From Oxytricha trifallax (taxonomy: Eukaryota; Ciliophora; Spirotrichea; Sporadotrichida; Oxytrichidae), in the NCBI GenBank assembly GCA_000711775.1, contig ARYC01002081.1:16157-80156 (forward strand): a stretch of DNA of 64,000 bases. The letters run 5' to 3'. The notes beneath the pieces were generated by a model, which had not been told where the DNA came from, did not search any database, and saw nothing but the letters and a program-made list of their open reading frames with translations. Position numbers and translations under genes: made by a program. Below, piece by piece: positions 32,003 through 44,118 of the stretch (its first letter is position 1; every line of letters starts with the position of its first letter).

Positions 32003-34771
32003 GGGACTAAGTAAAAGCATTTATTTATTTTTACTACTTGTACCCAATAAAATTATAAATCTTATGAATTTATAGTTATTAAAGCTTCATTTAAAATATT
32101 AATACATACATGAAATTACTATTCTACCTTTTTTAAATTTCATTTATTAATATTTAATTAAATTAAGAAAAAATATATTTTAAGTACAAAATTATAATAA
32201 GTTTTAAGTTTTGTTACTTTTCTTAGTAATTTTATTTTTGATTTACTCATTTAAAGAACATAAATAAATTCCATTTAATTTTGGACTAAAAATCACTTCA
32301 TTTATTATTTACAGTATATAACAATATATTTTGACATATTAAAATAATAATATCAGTATAGAGAATGGTACCAAGTAGAAAAAATATATTAATTTTACTA
32401 CTTGGTATCTAAATAATATATAAATGTGTTTAAAATTAAACAAATTTTTTTAATAAAATTATAATAATACTTTAACTATGGATATATATATATATATTTC
32501 TCAAGTATTTAAGGTTCTTTGTATTCTAGATTTTTATCATATTTTGACTGAATATAGATTTTTCAGTGAAAGATTAATATTAGAGAACTACTGATTAGTG
32601 ACAGACATTTGGCTACCAAAATTCCTGTTTCTATTTTGTTAATAATTGCCTTAGTGCATGAAATTTAAATAAATTATATAGAAATCATAAATAATTTAGA
32701 TATTAATGCGTCTCTTCCATTAATAGGTGACTTACTCTATGACTAAATAAAAATAAACAATGATGAGCTCGTAAAATAAAATGGAAAATATTACAGCTAA
32801 ATATTCTGGATCTATTTCATATCAATTCTTCAGGTTAACTTTTATTATTAAGGATTTATTCCTGTTTTAAATATATATTCATTTTAAGTTTTACTATTAC
32901 CTTGTAAATTTATATTTCTAGAAATTGGCGCGATTGATTTGAAAAGAAGAAAATTATTATTGATAAAATAGATAAAAATAGGAAATTTGAGAAATAAAGA
33001 TATTAGAAATACTTACATTATATCATTAACTGCCAGTAATTAGGAGTGTTAGTAATTCTAATTTGATTTAGATTTTAAATTTAATTAATTAATATAGAAA
33101 AATATATATTAAAAAGTGGTCAGGTGGTCTGTTGGTCTGGCCGGAGTTTTTGGTGGTCCACTGCAAATGTATTATATAATTCATAAATAAATTACCAATG
33201 TGTAGAACTACAATGGAACCAACACATCGGAGACCACTACGACGGAATCATGCATGCAGGAGCGCGGTTCTAGAGGCGCTGCCGATGTTACCAATGACTA
33301 CATGCTCGGGAGACTTTCAGGGGGAGCACAGTCAAAGGAGGAGTTCATTCGGAGGAATTCAGGCGATGCGACCCAGTTAGTAGCAATTGCCAAGGCATAC
33401 AGCTCAATGAACTACGCCGATCAAGTGATCCAGAAGTCCGGTGTCGCCATCAGGGAGAGAGTACCAATCATTACAACTCTCCAAGAATACACTTCCGATC
33501 TCAAGAAAAACGGTGATGGCCCTAGTACCCCCGAGGATGCCGATCTACAAGCACCCGGCTACCTCCACATTCTCTATGCCCTATATAAGCTCCTAATCAA
33601 GCGCAAGAACAGCAAGATTCACAGGCTCTGGATATACGGGCCCACCAATACCGGGAAGACAGAAGTTACTCGCATTCTAGAGAAAACATTCGTGCGCGAA
33701 CAAGAAGGCAGCCGTTTGAGAACACACAGTCGGTGATCAGACAGAGGAGAGATGTCTAGTGAGTGAGCACAGTATTAGCTTAATCTACTCATTGGTAATT
33801 TATTTATGAATTATATAATACATTTGCAGTGGACCACCAAAAACTCCGGCCAGACCAACAGACCACCTGACCACTTTTTAATATATATTTTTCTATATTA
33901 ATTAATTAAATTTAAAATCTAAATCAAATTACAATTACTAACACTCCTAATTACTGGCAGTTAATAATTATGTAAGTATTTCTAATATCTTTATTTCTCA
34001 AATTTCCTATTTTTATCTATTTTATCAATAATGAAAGTCTTAGAGAATATGCTTGAACCTTATAGATTTAAAAAAATAACACTTTAATAGTTAATTTCAT
34101 ATTTAAAATTCGAGTTTCAAGTCATTTGTCTTGCTTACTACTTTGACCCTCAAGACACTCTTTTCATGGATGGAAATGAGAGTAATGATCCTTGATGTTG
34201 GGAAGAGATTCAGAATTTGAATTAAGGTATATTCCATGCTACTTCTGATAACTTACGCTTTGATTGGAGGAGTGTATCTCTCTTGGTTTTTCGGAGGACT
34301 AAACTATGAGCTAATTTAGAGTTATATTGTATTAGGCGCATTTGAAATCCTAAATTTCCTATATTTCATTTACATGATGTTTCATATTAGAGCTTAAATC
34401 AATGAATTGACAACATCATAATTCTTAAGAATCGCTGAATTGAAAATGTTTTGGAAAGACTTGATTGTTAAAAACTTCTGCTGGGTAAATCCTAATCAGA
34501 AGAAAACCTGATAAATTAGACTTTTAAAGATGCAATTCTTTACTATGGCTATGTAACTGAAGATTTTGGGGTAGAAGAATCGAAAAGAATATTTCTTAAG
34601 TCATTGTAAACTTTGTAAATCGTCCAAGATAGATTGGACAAAGAAGACATATATAATTAGATTAAAATTCTGAGAGTACCTCTAAATATGGGTATAATAC
34701 ATGCTATTCAAATTTCGCTAATAAGTTTATGTGCTGCAGTGATAAATAAAAAAACTGGAATTTTAACATGA
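29429..34771 (+). CDS. multi-pass membrane protein array, gene 1
   Basis: First of five related plus-strand genes. Conserved modules in order: basic N-terminus MTEFTNKSKFNNFLKN; acidic block VNWDEDIADKKYEIQ; EDPFNKDDYLNKTD about 29930 followed by a membrane segment FICLFLFFFVTGPLTGVILL; membrane region with TYLRCVFVAIRYT about 31215; IIRNEVKNTFF about 31445; after the hairpin element, YFDPQ about 34140 and VMILDVGKRFRI, then helices LITYALIGGVYLSWFFGG; LRIAELKMFWKDLI; PLNMGIIHAIQISLISL; stop TGA 34769. Pieces are separated by AT-rich DNA with frameshifts and TGAs, so segments are probably macronuclear-destined blocks between eliminated DNA, or the gene is decaying. Family unknown; a membrane location is clear. 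Confidence 0.55.
30240..30844. mobile_element. element B2 with perfect 8-bp duplication
   Basis: Ends: GGCTATGGGGTCAAACACATC on the left and the complement of GGCTAAGTGGTCAAACACATC on the right. The arms are palindromic through the element (for example TAATGTATAC next to the C run, GACTACAAAAAG). The duplication TAATTTTC is at 30232-30239 and 30845-30852. It is non-coding and lies within membrane gene 1 between its segments. Confidence 0.9.
31968..31999. repeat. (TA)n microsatellite
   Basis: About 16 uninterrupted TA units. Confidence 0.9.
32956..34032. mobile_element. 1.08-kb hairpin element carrying a Rep-like ORF
   Basis: Near-identical inverted arms 32956-33199 and 33795-34032, outer ends ATTATTGATAAAATAGAT, inner part GTGGTCAGGTGGTCTG...GGTCCACTGCAAATG. 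The loop of about 595 bp is roughly half G+C, against about a quarter for the surroundings. No certain target duplication was found. It lies inside membrane gene 1. Confidence 0.85.
33254..33736 (+). CDS. Rep/SF3-helicase-like fragment
   Basis: The frame from ATG 33254 to TGA 33734-33736 gives 160 residues. It is also open upstream into the left arm. Near the end is LWIYGPTNTGKTEVTRIL, a Walker A loop (G-P-x-N-T-G-K-T) of the type used by superfamily 3 helicases of small replicons such as CRESS-DNA virus or plasmid Rep proteins. The usual Walker B, motif C and the N-terminal endonuclease motifs are not seen, so it is a truncated piece. Gln is written only CAA/CAG, GC content is high and no TAA/TAG is used, all unlike host genes. 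Origin from a virus or plasmid is inferred; the host range of any source is unknown. Confidence 0.65.
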   Translation: MQERGSRGAADVTNDYMLGRLSGGAQSKEEFIRRNSGDATQLVAIAKAYSSMNYADQVIQKSGVAIRERVPIITTLQEYTSDLKKNGDGPSTPEDADLQAPGYLHILYALYKLLIKRKNSKIHRLWIYGPTNTGKTEVTRILEKTFVREQEGSRLRTHSR

Positions 34772-35032
34772 AACTTTTCAAATTATTTTTTAAATCCTTC
34801 ATTTTAGATAAAATCCTTAGAGTGATAAAGATAGATTTTTATAGGTTATTTAATATGTGATTTGAAATAAAATATAGTAATTACTAGATTAAAAGAGAAA
34901 GAATTTAAATATAAGCATAAGTTAATAGAATAAATTTGAATGAAGAGGGGCTTGATCACAGGTTCTAAATAATTAATAAACTATAAATATAATATTTATT
35001 CTTTAATTTCTAAACAATTTGATGATGAAGAA

Positions 35033-38000
35033 ATGGAGATAAAATTTTATAATGTCAAAGGTTCGAAAATGAAATAACATACTTAAAGAATTAGCAATCT
35101 AAAAAGCAAACTAAAAAATAGTTTGAAGATCGTGATATTGAAAAATACCTATAGCAAGTTATTAAAAAAAAATTTCTGAAATGCAAAATTTCTATTAGAT
35201 TTACTTTTTAATGAAAAGATAGTGAAGTAAGAATAGACTGGGATGACCAAGAAAATTACGACAGCGTAAGGAATAATAAAATCATAGCTATGAAGGCGTT
35301 GACAATAATTAAAGTTAAAGTGCTTCAAATTCAAGTAGAGTCATAAAAATTCAAGATCTAGAATCCTCATGAATGCCATTTTAAAGTATAGGCAAAAGAA
35401 CGACCTCAAAAGAAGAGCCAAAAAGAAATCACTTGCTCTTATCAATTATATTTTAATAGCTATTGACGATAAGACCATCTAGTCATAACAAAAATTATCC
35501 AAATAAAAAGTCATGAGACTTTTAAAATAAGAAATGGTCAGGCTATATAACGACCCTTTTAACAATGAAGATGCTGTTATATAAGACAGCTATGTGAATT
35601 TCAAGTTTCAGAGATTCGCTAAATACTTTTTCTATCACTTTCTTTTCTTCTTTTTAACTACAGGCCAACTTTTGTTGTCATTTGAGAATTGGAATTATCT
35701 GTATTATATGGGTTTTCTTGGATTTTTGTAATTTTCTTTCTTATTCTAATTAATTCACCTTCATTATTATTATATTGATCACTGGGCGTTCATGATGATT
35801 TAAATAATCTTGTACTTCTAATTCAATTAGGAAGGATACATAGATTCAGTTGAATTATGTATGCTAATCTTCGTAACACTCATAAGATGTCTCATTCATA
35901 AACTCTGAAACTTTAATCCAGAGAATCATATTATTAAATAAGTTATTTAAGCTTTAAATTAAGTATTAATAGCATATAAAATTAAAAAAATATGTAACCT
36001 TTTTCAATTATCTGGAATCAAGATTTAATTTGATGGATTTTTCAATTATTTTGTTCCCACTGCTTCATAAAATCTTATTCTTAACTTTAACATCATCTAT
36101 TTAGCTATTTATATAATTGAATCTATAATGACTAATATTTTTCGTTTGTTTGATATTTTCGAGATTTGCAATAAAAAAGTTATTTATTTCTAAATATTCA
36201 ATTTTAATTATAAGATAATACTTATTAATCTAATAATAATGAAGTACAAGCTTAAATTAAAGCTCTTAATATAAAACTACCAAATTATAACCTACACTTT
36301 AACTAATTTCATTACTATATTAATATCATAAATATTACTTGAACTAAACAAAGTGTTTAACTACTCTAATCAATATAGAAATTAACTTTCTACTCTAAAG
36401 GCTGCTTATATTAAATAGTAAACTTTGTGGAAATATTACTGAAATCATATGATTTATGTTTTAATATCATTTCTTATATCAATAAAAAAGATGAAGTCAA
36501 TGAATGATGCAATGAATGAATCTAAATTCAAAAATTGCTTTTAAAAGCGACGAGAAATTGTCAATTTAGTGCATCAAGGTTAATTAATCATTAATAGTAG
36601 AGTTAATTTTTACGGCTTGTTTCTGCTTTGAAGGAAATAATGTAAGAATTTTATTATTGCAATACTCTGTGAAAAGTAAGGATTCAAATTTTAGATGTTA
36701 GCTTTGCCAAAATTACAATCTAATCTAAAATCTCAGTGACTAATTTATATTATGATTATGACCCTTATGTTTAATATTATGAGAATTAGAAAGCAAATGC
36801 AAGCTTCCTGATAGAATATATTTCTTTGACAGACTTTGCAAACAAAAAAGATTATTTGAAATAAGTATTTTGAGAATCTTTTAATGTGCGGAACATCATC
36901 AAGATAAATTTATAACTAAATTGAGAAAAAGCCATGAGAACTGTCCATAATTTATGCCAGAAAATATCAAAAGAATTTGCTCAATATTCAGCCTATAAAA
37001 ATAGAATATATCTGCTTCTTGAAGCAGAATTAGAAATCTTAGTTCATTAATTGATATAAATTTCTAATATTATTCATATTTCTTTAAATTTAAACTAAAA
37101 TTACAACAGAATATATTAATCTTTAATCAAACTTATCAGAATTTTTCTATTTAAATGGTCTTTATTGTTTCTATAAGGTATGCGACTACTACAGACTATA
37201 GGATTGAGAGCTAGTATTAAAAAATATTTACTCGTAAAGATAATTAAAGTGAGTTTTGTGATCAGGATAGAGAGACATATTACCTAATTAGATAGACCAA
37301 GAAATTAAATATAGTATGATCAGAAACGAAGTTGAGAATACATTCTTCAATATTAGATTCCACTACAAAATTGCTATTTTATTAAGCATAAAAATAAATG
37401 TAACATTTTTAATTAAAGCTTAAATTAAAATAATTTTTGCCAAAGTTTTATAGAGAAAGGATGCAGAATTATGATTACTAAGATAATTATAATTACAATG
37501 TCAAAAATGAAAAAAAGTACGTTCTTCAAAGTGTAAGTCAAATTCACAAGTCTGATTTGAAAAAGACTCTAAGAGGAAGTTGAAAATCAAATGTAATAAA
37601 AACTTAACCAAGCAAGAGTCCATATCTCGACGACGTGTCCCCAAATGATCGTACTTTTATATTAGTGGTTGGTAGAACTACACATACTTGTCTGGCAGAT
37701 TAATCTTCAAAGAGCTTCTGCTCGTCAGTTAACATGGCACATAGAATGAAAAGTTGGATTTTGTTTTTTATTTCCTTAATTCATGCGTGCTTGGCTTTCA
37801 TAATATAAGATATTATGATATTTATTTTTTTGAGTAAGATTTTAATTACATTTTCCAAATATTTAATCGGGGATATTTCTGAGGTTTTAATAGATATTAA
37901 TCTATTTATTCACTTCTTTAATCATGATATATTATAAAAATTGATTAATATTTTTTCATAAGAGCTATTATTCTTTAAATATTTTAGATTATTTTTATTT

Positions 38001-40700
38001 TTGTAAAATTTGAGAATTCTTAAATGAAGAACAAACTAAATTGAATTTTTCTATTGTTATGCAAAAGTTAAATTAAGGAGCTAATTCTCATTCCTAATTT
38101 ATTTGCCCTAAAAAGAAATTATATATCTCCTATATATGATCATCATTATAAAAGTGAGGTAGAATAGATTGCTGAGTTTTTATCATTTTTAATTTCTTTT
38201 GGGTGTTGTAGTCAATTGCTCACTCAGGTAACAATTGCTCATTGTGACTGTCAATTGCTCACTCCAGTAACAATTGCTCACTGTATATAATATTTCCAAA
38301 TTTTATATACGATTTCAGCTAAAATATAATTTTAATAACAAAGCAGGGTTAAGGAGTTTTGGGGAAGGCAAAGCTTTTTCTGGAAAAACCTATATGACCT
38401 CTTTTGTAAATAAATTGATGTATATTGTGTAATATTTTATCTTTAAAATATTCATTTATTGTATGTGTTAAGTGTACGATTTATGTCCTATTAACGGTAA
38501 TATAAATTTTAAAATAAGATTAGGTTCCTCTCTAAATAGCTTAAATAAAAATGGTTCAATTTTTTATGGTTTTACATGGTTATGTTAAACAATGCTCTAG
38601 AACATACTTCAGAACTGCCTAAGGGCATCTATTAAATTACTTTTTTTTCCGTTGTTCATTTAATACCATTTTAATCTATAGGAATATGTCTCTCATGTTC
38701 AAATTTTAGTTCTTCCCAGTTAATTCCTATATAGCTAGACCAACTGTCTATATGTACAATACTATATTTCTCTTCTTATGTGTCATTAATGCACAAATTT
38801 TTATGTTGTCCTATTTTGGACATTGAATATTTTACATCTTTAACTCCCTTATTCAATTTAACTTACTAACCAAATTTGTTTATCAAATATTGAATCTTCA
38901 GGAAATCTGTATATTAAAGGTCTTTGTGTCCAAAGTAACTTGTCCACTTTGATATTATTTTTTCATAAGAATTCGTTATTTTAAAAACATCTTTCCTTTT
39001 AAAATTCTTCTTAAGATTTGTGATATTGTTAGCTAATATATTTATATTGTAGTATTAATTAATAAATATGTATTTTAAAGGTAAATAAAAGCTTCAGAAA
39101 TATTGACGCCAGAAGGAAAAAGATACATTCATAAAATATGCATTCTACATTATGTTTTTTATAAGAGAATTTAATAAACATCATTGATTAAAAATGTTAG
39201 CATCAGACATTTTTCTTCACAGTTTTTGAACTTATTGAAAGTTTCTGTTTCATATTGTGTTTGCGTACCTTATAAAAATTCAATTTTAATTTATTTTAAA
39301 GATAAAATATTACACATTATACATCAATTTATTTACAAAAGAGGTCATATGGGTTTTTCCAGAAAAAGCTTTGCCTTCCCCAAAACCCCCTAACCCTGCT
39401 TTGTTATTTAAATTATATTTTAGCTGAAATCGTATATAAAATTTGGAAATATTATATACAGTGAGCAATTGTTACTGGAGTGAGCAATTGACAGTCACAG
39501 TGAGCAATTGTTACCTGAGTGAGCAATTGACTACAACACCCTTTCTTTTTTCTAAAAATGTTATTATTCCACTTATTTTTCAAATATTTTAAAAATATTT
39601 TTCCAATATTTAATCTTTTAACTTAAATATGTTTTTTAAGATTTAAGATTTTTATTGATAATTAAATTGATCAATGATGCTAATAATTCTGAAATTTCAA
39701 TCTATCAATTACCGAAATATTAGTCAGAAAAATTTTGGGGATATTTCATCTATTTTTTCTGTATTTTAATATCTTAATAAACGTTAAAAATCTAAATTTT
39801 ATTGAGATTGGAGTGATCGATATGAAGAAAAGAAAATATAACATGAAGATTAAAGAAATCATGTTGGAGCTCAACCGATTCAAAGTTCTATCTAAACATA
39901 GAATTTTTCCTTTGATAAACTACTTTGACCCTTAATCGCTCTTATCCTGGATGGATATTAGAATCATGTTACTTGATATAGGAAGGAGATTTTGTATTAG
40001 AATTGAAGTTTATGCATCTTAATACCTTGTGGTTTAAGGTGCTCTTGGAGCAATTTACCTTTGTTGGTACTTTGGAGTGCTAATATTTGAATTTTCTTAG
40101 AGTTTGATCGTAATTGGTGATTTTAAAATTCTTAATTTTCTCTATTTTCTTTACTTAATGTTCCATGTTGGAGCAATTAATTATAACTAATTTTTATTAT
40201 TTAAAGCTCAGATAAATGAACTTACTACAAAACAAATCTTAAGAATCACAGAATTGAAAAATTTCATAGAAAAGCTTGACACAGGTTGCGATAAAATCTT
40301 GGAAATAAATTGTAAATATGCGAATATGTTTGTTAATAGAACATTTAAAGAAGCAATGTTATACTTTGGTTTTATATAAGAAGACTTTGGGAAAAAAGAA
40401 ATGTAAGTCTATAATTGACAAAACGACAAGTTTTCTCACTCTAATTTAAGATAGATTGGAGAAGAGAAAGAATCTAATCCCATTAAAATTATGGGGACAC
40501 AAAACACCACTATTTTAAATGCTATTCAAACTTCACTCCTCTCACTAATAGCTGCCATGATCAATAAGAATAAGTCTTTAAATTTGAATGAAATAAATTT
40601 TATTAAATATTAAAATTTAATTGGCCTTGAATTTAATTAAATACATAAAAGAAAACAGGGCTTTAACATCATGATTCTTAATAAAATATCTTTTAAAATC
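35033..40700 (+). CDS. multi-pass membrane protein array, gene 2
   Basis: ATG 35033 opens MEIKFYNVKGSKMKQ. Then EVRIDWDDQENYDSV and the basic stretch SRSRILMNAILKYRQKNDLK, NDPFNNEDAVIQDSYVNF (about 35550) and a run of membrane helices (RFAKYFFYHFLFFFLTTGQL, WAFMMIQIILYFQF, LCMLIFVTLIRCLIHKL). MIRNEVENTFFNIRFHYK is at about 37310. After the 38.2-39.5 kb element come NYFDPQSLLSWMDIRIMLLD about 39917, GALGAIYLCWYFG, LRITELKNFIEKLDTGCDK, NRTFKEAMLYFGFIQEDFG and ILNAIQTSLLSLIAAMINK. A Lys-rich tail (IKKKPKSKLKIPKKSDDRL) near 40950 may belong to it. TGA after IHKL is followed by the same frame. Function unknown. Confidence 0.6.
38201..39541. mobile_element. 1.34-kb inverted-repeat transposon with perfect 8-bp duplication
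   Basis: Ends GGGTGTTGTAGTCAATTGCTCACT, arms about 250 bp, with four GTGAGCAATTG motifs per arm in alternating orientation. TTTCTTTT flanks both sides (38193-38200 and 39542-39549). A central frame on minus could be the transposase. The 8-bp duplication and GG-type ends fit Merlin (IS1595-related) elements; hAT is the alternative. Confidence 0.85.
38609..39036 (-). pseudogene. possible DDE transposase remnant (Merlin/IS1595-like)
   Basis: Read with the ciliate code, the minus strand gives LANNITNLKKNFKRKDVFK, KWTSYFGHKDLQYTDFLKIQ and YSIVHIDSWSSYIGINWEEL, then EHERHIP. The I-D-S-W-S-S-Y segment recalls the second acidic motif of IS1595-type transposases (TDxW.gY). The N-terminal zinc-binding part and a clear third acidic residue are absent, and a TGA interrupts near the end. 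Assignment is tentative and rests mainly on the element's ends. Confidence 0.4.
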
Positions 40701-41157
40701 ATTATATTTATTTTGTTCAGAATAGAGACAATTTAAATATAATTTTATTTTTAATCATAAGTTTTTTAATTAAATTACGTAATTAATTTTACTCTAGAAT
40801 GTTCTTATCTTGTAACTTATTCAATAAATTCTATACTTTAAATATCTTTTAAGAAATATACAATTATTATAGTAATTTACATTTAAATAAGGAAATTCAT
40901 CTTAAGGCGGGGATAGCAAATACAAGTTGCAAGAAAATAACATAAATATGTAAGATGCCAGTTAATTAATAAATCATATTAAGAAGAAACCTAAGAGCAA
41001 ACTTAAAATCCCTAAGAAATCTGATGACAGATTAAGCACTTTCCAAGAGACCAAGCAAATGATATAAGATGGTCCTTAACTGTTGCAAAATATTTATAAA
41101 TTATACAATATATTTATACTTTAAATTTAATTTAATTAAGAGATATGGAAATATAAA

Positions 41158-44118
41158 ATGTTAGGACAGGAAGATTTAGAGTTTAGTCCTTTAAAATAAA
41201 ACAGTAAATTGATTAAAAAATATACTGTAGATAATATACTACATGAATTCGATGAACCTATACAAGCGTACTTAGAGGGTAGTTAGCAAAATAAATTATT
41301 TTTGTTGCATTTACTTTCTTAAAATACAGTCTGAATTCACCATCACGATAAATAATTAAGCAAAAAGATGATTCAAAAGATCTAATTTTAAAATCTACTT
41401 TCGATCATGTTATGAAAGTAATTAATGGCAAAATGATGACTCAATAAATCAAAATAAATTGGAAAAAGATATTGATAGAGAAGTAAACTTAAATTTACAG
41501 GAATAGAAATATAAAGATAAATTACTAAGTAAGATTAAGTATGAAATTAATAAAATATGTGCTGACCCTTTTTACAAAGAAAATGTCAAGATTACCGATA
41601 GTTAGAGAAAAAAATATTGATAATTTATTTTCCCATAATAGTTATTATAAGTTGATAAGCCCTAAACAGTTTATTTTTAGCTTCAACCAAAAGATTTTTG
41701 TGAAAATTTTCATTTATCATGTGTTGTTCTTAACTTTGGGTCCTTTTACATATCTGATATTAAGAATATTTGAAAGTTCTTTTAAATAATGATTATAATA
41801 TTTTATATTCATGAGCTGCTGGTAAATATTAAATTTTATGGATTTTCAAGAATATTTTCGTATCAAGTCATGCAATCAATAATCTTTTGAAATTCTAATT
41901 TTATTTTTTCCATAACTCTGTCCAATAAAATAGTTTATGGAAGGTCGATATTCATTGTGCCTGTTTTAATCTATATACTAAGCGACTCTAATCGTGATTA
42001 ATTTCCTTACACTTTACTTTCTCTCGCTTGCATATCGCTAATGATAAGATGCTTAATTATTTCAGTTCGATTCGCAACATCCCCAGAATCCAATTTGAAA
42101 ATTTAGTAAACTAAGATTTTAGACAGAAGCTAAATCGTATAGGAGTGGGATATCAGAGGCTTGGATATATATCTAACCTAAATAACTTGATTAAGAAATA
42201 AAATTTTGCATCAAATTGTCATATATCCTTAAAATTCAATCTGATTTTATGAATCATCAATATAAACCAAATTATTTATTGCATGATAAGTAACGAAAAA
42301 AAGAGCGTGTTTTTTTCAAATTCAAGTTCTTTAATAAGATAAACGAAGACTATAAAAATCGATGGCTAAAATAAAATTTTGTGATTGAGTAAAAATATAG
42401 CGAGTAGAGAGAAATATACATGTACCATTAATTTGTGAAGCTTGTTTCTGAAGGTCAATAGAAGCAGCCTTTGAAGAGTTAACTTGGATAAAGTAGTAAA
42501 TAAGTGCATCCAGAAGACAGATAAGAGAGTAAAATCTATATACTAAATTAAATTAATTTAATTTATGTATATCAAGGTTTATTGAAGCATCGTATAATAA
42601 AAGATGTTAATGAATTTTTATTAAAAAAGCATTATTAACGTATTTGGACAAGCCTTTTAAGATTGATAAATTTTATATTTTTCCTACAAAAGAAGATTTA
42701 ATGACTTATTACCCAGGTAGGCAAGTATTAAGAGAATTGTTTTGAATTGGAAGCATCTTGCTCCTCATACAATTAGAAAAACTGACTATATTATTGGATT
42801 TCTTCATGCTTTATATTTTGGGGGGTAATTTAATAGTCATAGCAATCCAAAAATAATTAATAATAATAATGCTGCTATGCCTCTAGCAGTAGAATATTAT
42901 TTTGATAGGGAAGAAGCTGATTAGAAATTTATCTCAGAAAAATATAATTCTCCACTCTATTGGTTATATACACTGCCACTTATATATTTGAATCTCATTC
43001 TCTTTAAAGTCAATTTAAGCTTCCTTTAAATGGTAATTACTGATATGATTATAAATGATTTTAAAAGATAAAAATACTTGAAGTATTAATCTTACAAATT
43101 AGAAGCATAAAATCTTAATATATATTTCAATGAAACGAAGGCGTTTATCCATAATAGTATGTTAGACTCATTTGGAAGCAAATCGTCACAAAGTAAAAGA
43201 CAAATACAAAGCTACTCCCTTAATAAATTTCTTCGATCCAAGGACCCTTCTCTCCTGGATAGATGCAAGGATAATGTATCTAGATCTAGGTAAATGATTT
43301 CTCATTAGACTTGAATCTTATGCGTAATATTTTCTAATTATTTATGGGTGAGTTGGAGAACTTTGGCTTGGATGGTTCTTTGATCTATTTGAGTAATATG
43401 ACATTGAGATTTAAATTGTTTATACTCTTGCTTATGATTTTATTTAAAACCCATAATGCCTCTTTTTAAGCTAAAAACCGGTCATAATTTATTGAGTTTT
43501 AATTAAATTCTTAAATGATATCATAGTGGTAGGAGTAATACTCTATTTACTTTTTACTAAGGAGCATAGGTTAATAAGATTTTTCAAGTCATTAAATTTT
43601 AAGAATTTTGGAATTAGAAATGTTTTGGAGAGGTTTAAGATCGAATGGAAAGACAGCTGTTAATCTGGAAAATTATAAGAAAACCTACTGAATATCACTT
43701 TTAAGGAGGCTTACATGTAAATCTAATCTAATATAAAATTATAAATATAATCAACTCTTTATAACGCTTTATTTCAAACTTACTCAATTGATAAAATATT
43801 AATATTAGTATAATTCAGCTACAAGAAGGAGGAGTACGGGGCGAAAGCATGCTCAAGAACTTTAAACAAATCAATTTAGGTTTTGAATGCAATTGAATAA
43901 AGAATTGTGAGAGAAGTAAAATACAATACTATTTCTATTTTATGTTAGTAAATTGTATATTTAATTTAAATATGTTAGAACATCATATTAAACTATATTG
44001 AAATTTGATAAATACTTTGGGTATTCCATTAACTATGACAATTATAAACGCTATTAGAACTTCTATTTTATCTCTAATATTAGCAATGCGGAATTTCAAG
44101 TTCAAATACATCTCGTGA
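41158..44118 (+). CDS. multi-pass membrane protein array, gene 3 (most compact)
   Basis: ATG 41158 opens MLGQEDLEFSPLKQNSKLIK, then KYTVDNILHEFDEPIQ and LILKSTFDHVMKVINGK. CADPFYKENVKITDSQRK is at about 41560, and the membrane segment FIYHVLFLTLGPFTYLILR about 41710. YGRSIFIVPVLIYILSDS and SLMIRCLIISVRFATSPES follow (41940-42090), then DKFYIFPTKEDLMTYYPGR about 42675, INFFDPRTLLSWIDARIMYL about 43225, GELWLGWFFDLFEQYDIEI, VLERFKIEWKDS and GIPLTMTIINAIRTSILSL before TGA 44116. TGA codons within GK.FLIRLE and YG.VGEL keep frame. This gene defines the module order for the family. Confidence 0.65.

Noticed and set aside
35149-35334. Minus-strand ORF of 61 codons
   Set aside because: Shadow of array gene 2; the plus frame holds the conserved acidic block.
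38201-38300. CRISPR-like short repeats (GTGAGCAATTG)
   Set aside because: Repeats alternate in orientation, lie in transposon arms and have no spacers; this is a eukaryotic germline.
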